This document shows positions 17,566 through 19,582 of a stretch of DNA of 19,582 nt, in pieces (the stretch's first letter is position 1; each line of letters opens with the position of its first letter). Where the stretch lies: positions 4,194 to 23,775 of the forward strand of contig DIVE01000125.1 of NCBI GenBank assembly GCA_002423265.1, in the 5' to 3' direction. This DNA is from Methylophilaceae bacterium UBA6140 (GTDB lineage: Bacteria > Pseudomonadota > Gammaproteobacteria > Burkholderiales > Methylophilaceae). Position numbers and translations under genes: made by a program. The notes beneath the pieces are model-generated. The model saw only the letters and a list, made by a program, of their open reading frames with translations, did no database searches and had not been told where the DNA came from.

Positions 17566-18252
17566 GTGGACGCAACCAGCATCATTAAAATGTTGCCCAA
17601 CTTTCATCTGTTCAGCGAGCTGAACGATGAACAACTATCCTATGTCGCCAGGCAAACACAATTGGTTTTTGCATCAAGAGGCGATATTCTGTTCAACCGT
17701 GGCGATGCCGCCCTAGGCTTGTTCATGCTGGTTTCCGGGCAGGTGAAGCTGGCGGTCAATTCGTCCCAGGGCTCGGAAAAAGTCATCGGCATCATCAGCC
17801 CCCGGGAGAGTTTCGGCGAAGCCATTATTTTCCTCGATCAGGCCTTTTTCCCGATTTATGCGCAGGCAACAATGGACTCGCATTTGTTTCTTGTTCCCAA
17901 GCAAGTCATCTTCAGCCTGCTGGAAAGAGACACCACGGTATCCCGTAAAATGCTGGCAGGTTTGTCGATGCGCAATCGCCAGCTTGTTCAGGATATCGAG
18001 TCGGTCACGCTGCTGACTTGCACGCAAAGATTGATCGGTTATCTGATTCAGATCAGTTCGGAAGCTACCGATTCCAGCCACATCACGCTTCCGGCCAACA
18101 AGGCGACCATTGCCTCCCTGCTTAATCTTGCTCCGGAAACGCTTTCACGCATCATGTTGAAGTTGCAGCAGGAAGGCTTTATTGAAGTGCATGGCAAGGA
18201 AATCACCATTACCGATATCAACGGTCTGCGCCAATACGAATACAGCCTGTAA
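17566..18252 (+). CDS. Crp/Fnr-family transcriptional regulator (Dnr-like)
   Basis: The 228-residue protein has an N-terminal cyclic-nucleotide-binding-type beta barrel (about 14-120, with GDILFNRGDAALGLFMLVSGQVKL split around residue 50), a long dimer helix (about 120-150) and a C-terminal winged helix. The recognition helix LAPETLSRIMLKL has E191, S194 and R195, the E-xx-SR pattern that in Fnr-type proteins reads TTGAT half sites. The four iron-sulfur cysteines of Fnr are absent; C152 is the only cysteine. The cAMP-binding residues of Crp are also not recognisable. That fits the heme/NO-sensing Dnr/NnrR branch, but the signal cannot be decided from sequence. The start is a GTG at 17566 with a strong AAGGGG ribosome site. 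It is convergent with a norD-like gene, which supports a role in nitric oxide or denitrification control. Confidence 0.88.
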   Translation: MDATSIIKMLPNFHLFSELNDEQLSYVARQTQLVFASRGDILFNRGDAALGLFMLVSGQVKLAVNSSQGSEKVIGIISPRESFGEAIIFLDQAFFPIYAQATMDSHLFLVPKQVIFSLLERDTTVSRKMLAGLSMRNRQLVQDIESVTLLTCTQRLIGYLIQISSEATDSSHITLPANKATIASLLNLAPETLSRIMLKLQQEGFIEVHGKEITITDINGLRQYEYSL

Positions 18253-18337
18253 GCTTCATCACTTGCCTGACAACCCCGCTTGCTGCAATTAACCTCAATT
18301 TCAGTCAACGCCGGCAAATCGATTGCCTTGACGGCGG

Positions 18338-19582
18338 CTATCTGGTCATTTGCGCATAGAGCAGCGGCAGCTCCCTCGGCAGCTCTTCCGGCCTGCGGAT
18401 GACTGCATAGCCGCCAACTCCGAAAAGATGCGGCAAGTAGTCGTTGGCTTCGCGGTCTATCGTCACGCAAAACGGACGCAATCCGAGTTTGCGCGCTTCC
18501 AGCAACGCGACCCGGGTGTCTTCGATGCCGTAGCGGCCTTCATACTGATCCAGATCGTTTGGTTTGCCGTCCGTCAGCAACAACAGCAAACGCTGCTGAC
18601 TCTGCTGCTTCAGCATCAAACCCGTGGCATGGCGTATTGCCGCACCCATGCGGGTGTAGTAGCCGGGCTTGATTGCGGCGATACGGCCGCGGATCCTGTT
18701 GTCATACGGCTCATCGAAACCCTTGAGATTATGGAATCGCACATGTCCGCGTTTCAACGATGAGAATCCATACAGCGCGAACCGGTCTCCGGTCGCCGAG
18801 AGGGCTTCGGAGAACAGGTAAAGACTGTCGCGAATCACATCGATCACGCGCGCGTGATCGGAAGCGTAAGCGTCGGTTGACAAGGAGAGATCTGCCAGCA
18901 GCAAACAGGCAAGGTCACGCTGCCGGTTGACCTGGGCGCGGTAAAACCCGCGATCGATGACCGCATCCTTGAGCCTGCGATCGGCTTCATATCGCACCCA
19001 TTGATCGAGGTCGAGATCGCTCCCGTCATGCTGCCCTTTCAGCCAGGTGCGCACCGGCACCAATGCCTGAAACTGGCTGCGCAACCGGCGAGCTGTTCTG
19101 CGCAGATGTTGCGGCAATTCACCGGATTCATGCTGACGCGTCATAAACTCCTGCAACCGGCAATAGTCGGCCTGCATCACCTGCTTGCGGAAATCCCACT
19201 CCGGCAATGAAACACCCTCGCCCAACAAAGCGTCATCTTCGCCGGCCGACGGCAGGTCAAGGTCGAATCGCAATCTGGAAGAGCCGGCCTTGTCATCACG
19301 CGCCACCGTCAGTTTTTCCATATCCTCGGCCGCCAGCAGCGCTGCATCGGTATCGTCATCCTCGTCCTGCGGACGGTTGATCTTGATATATTCGCTCCAG
19401 GAAAAGAGGCTTTCGGCTCTGAACATCATCAGAAAACCATCTTTGCCGTCCGGCATTTCGGTACGCTCGGCCCTGAACTTCCGGCGACTCTCCGGCATAT
19501 CAGGCTGATCTGTCTGTTCGCGTTCCGGTGAACCATCACCGGCAACCGGCTGGGCGCCTGTCACCACCGGCGGCGAAGGATG
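18338..19582 (-). CDS. norD: NorD/CbbO-family VWA protein, nitric oxide reductase activation protein (partial)
   Basis: The C-terminal 414 residues are visible and the frame is open to the right edge, so the start lies outside. The family works with a MoxR-type AAA+ ATPase (NorQ or CbbQ) to mature or activate a metalloenzyme. The VWA domain begins with the MIDAS motif DLSLSTD at about residues 231-237 of the fragment. The threonine segment YYTRMGAAIRHATG and the aspartate segment LLTDGKPNDLDQYEGRYG follow. TIDREANDYLPHLFGVGGYAV is the typical C-terminal signature. The upstream segment RLRFDLDLPSAGEDD and LPEWDFR is also family-typical. NorD and CbbO share these features. NorD is favoured by the adjacent Dnr-like regulator, but a CbbO role in Rubisco activation is not excluded. 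The stop lies 85 bases from that of the convergent regulator. Confidence 0.75.
   Translation of the reverse strand, partial: HPSPPVVTGAQPVAGDGSPEREQTDQPDMPESRRKFRAERTEMPDGKDGFLMMFRAESLFSWSEYIKINRPQDEDDDTDAALLAAEDMEKLTVARDDKAGSSRLRFDLDLPSAGEDDALLGEGVSLPEWDFRKQVMQADYCRLQEFMTRQHESGELPQHLRRTARRLRSQFQALVPVRTWLKGQHDGSDLDLDQWVRYEADRRLKDAVIDRGFYRAQVNRQRDLACLLLADLSLSTDAYASDHARVIDVIRDSLYLFSEALSATGDRFALYGFSSLKRGHVRFHNLKGFDEPYDNRIRGRIAAIKPGYYTRMGAAIRHATGLMLKQQSQQRLLLLLTDGKPNDLDQYEGRYGIEDTRVALLEARKLGLRPFCVTIDREANDYLPHLFGVGGYAVIRRPEELPRELPLLYAQMTR

Overview
The window is a moderately GC-rich stretch of proteobacterial chromosome carrying mainly core metabolism genes. The protein sequences look betaproteobacterial, and I would guess a Nitrosomonadales-type organism (Gallionellaceae, Sulfuricellaceae or similar). 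That placement is an inference from the sequence style of ArgS, PriA, HemL and GltB and from the presence of a NorD/CbbO-type protein. It was not tested against any database. There are no rRNA or tRNA genes, no CRISPR array, no insertion sequence and no phage gene.

Layout from left to right. Positions 1-2017 hold a membrane-anchored SPOR/FtsN-like protein (cut by the window edge) behind argS, both on the minus strand. priA (2079-4265) is divergent from argS. A two-gene type II toxin-antitoxin module (4342-4904, minus) sits between priA and hemE, with its own recognisable promoter and a palindrome at the expected transcription start. hemE (5016-6080) follows a long hairpin (6111-6168) that separates it from the glutamate synthase operon gltB-gltD (12327-6190, minus). 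Upstream of gltB is a 371-base gene-free region. It contains the gdhA terminator, two NtrC-like dyads and a sigma-54-like promoter. gdhA (12699-14051, minus) has two more NtrC-like dyads upstream. Next is an overlapping minus-strand cluster thiD-thiE-hemL (17069-14323), which ends in a good terminator. A divergent rubredoxin gene (17232-17397) is interrupted by a one-base frameshift. The window closes with a Crp/Fnr-family regulator (17566-18252, plus) convergent with a VWA protein of the NorD/CbbO family (18338-end, minus, cut by the edge).

Functionally, gltBD (GOGAT) and gdhA provide two routes of ammonium assimilation into glutamate. Both carry NtrC-like upstream sites, so they may be controlled jointly by nitrogen status. 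hemL and hemE are two steps of tetrapyrrole synthesis, and hemL is translationally linked to thiamine synthesis genes. The Fnr-type regulator beside a norD-like gene hints at control of nitric oxide or denitrification functions located beyond the right edge.

I found no convincing novel multi-gene system. The points most worth a second look are the frameshifted rubredoxin, the NtrC/sigma-54 architecture around gltB and gdhA, the compact toxin-antitoxin module, and the large hairpin between gltD and hemE.
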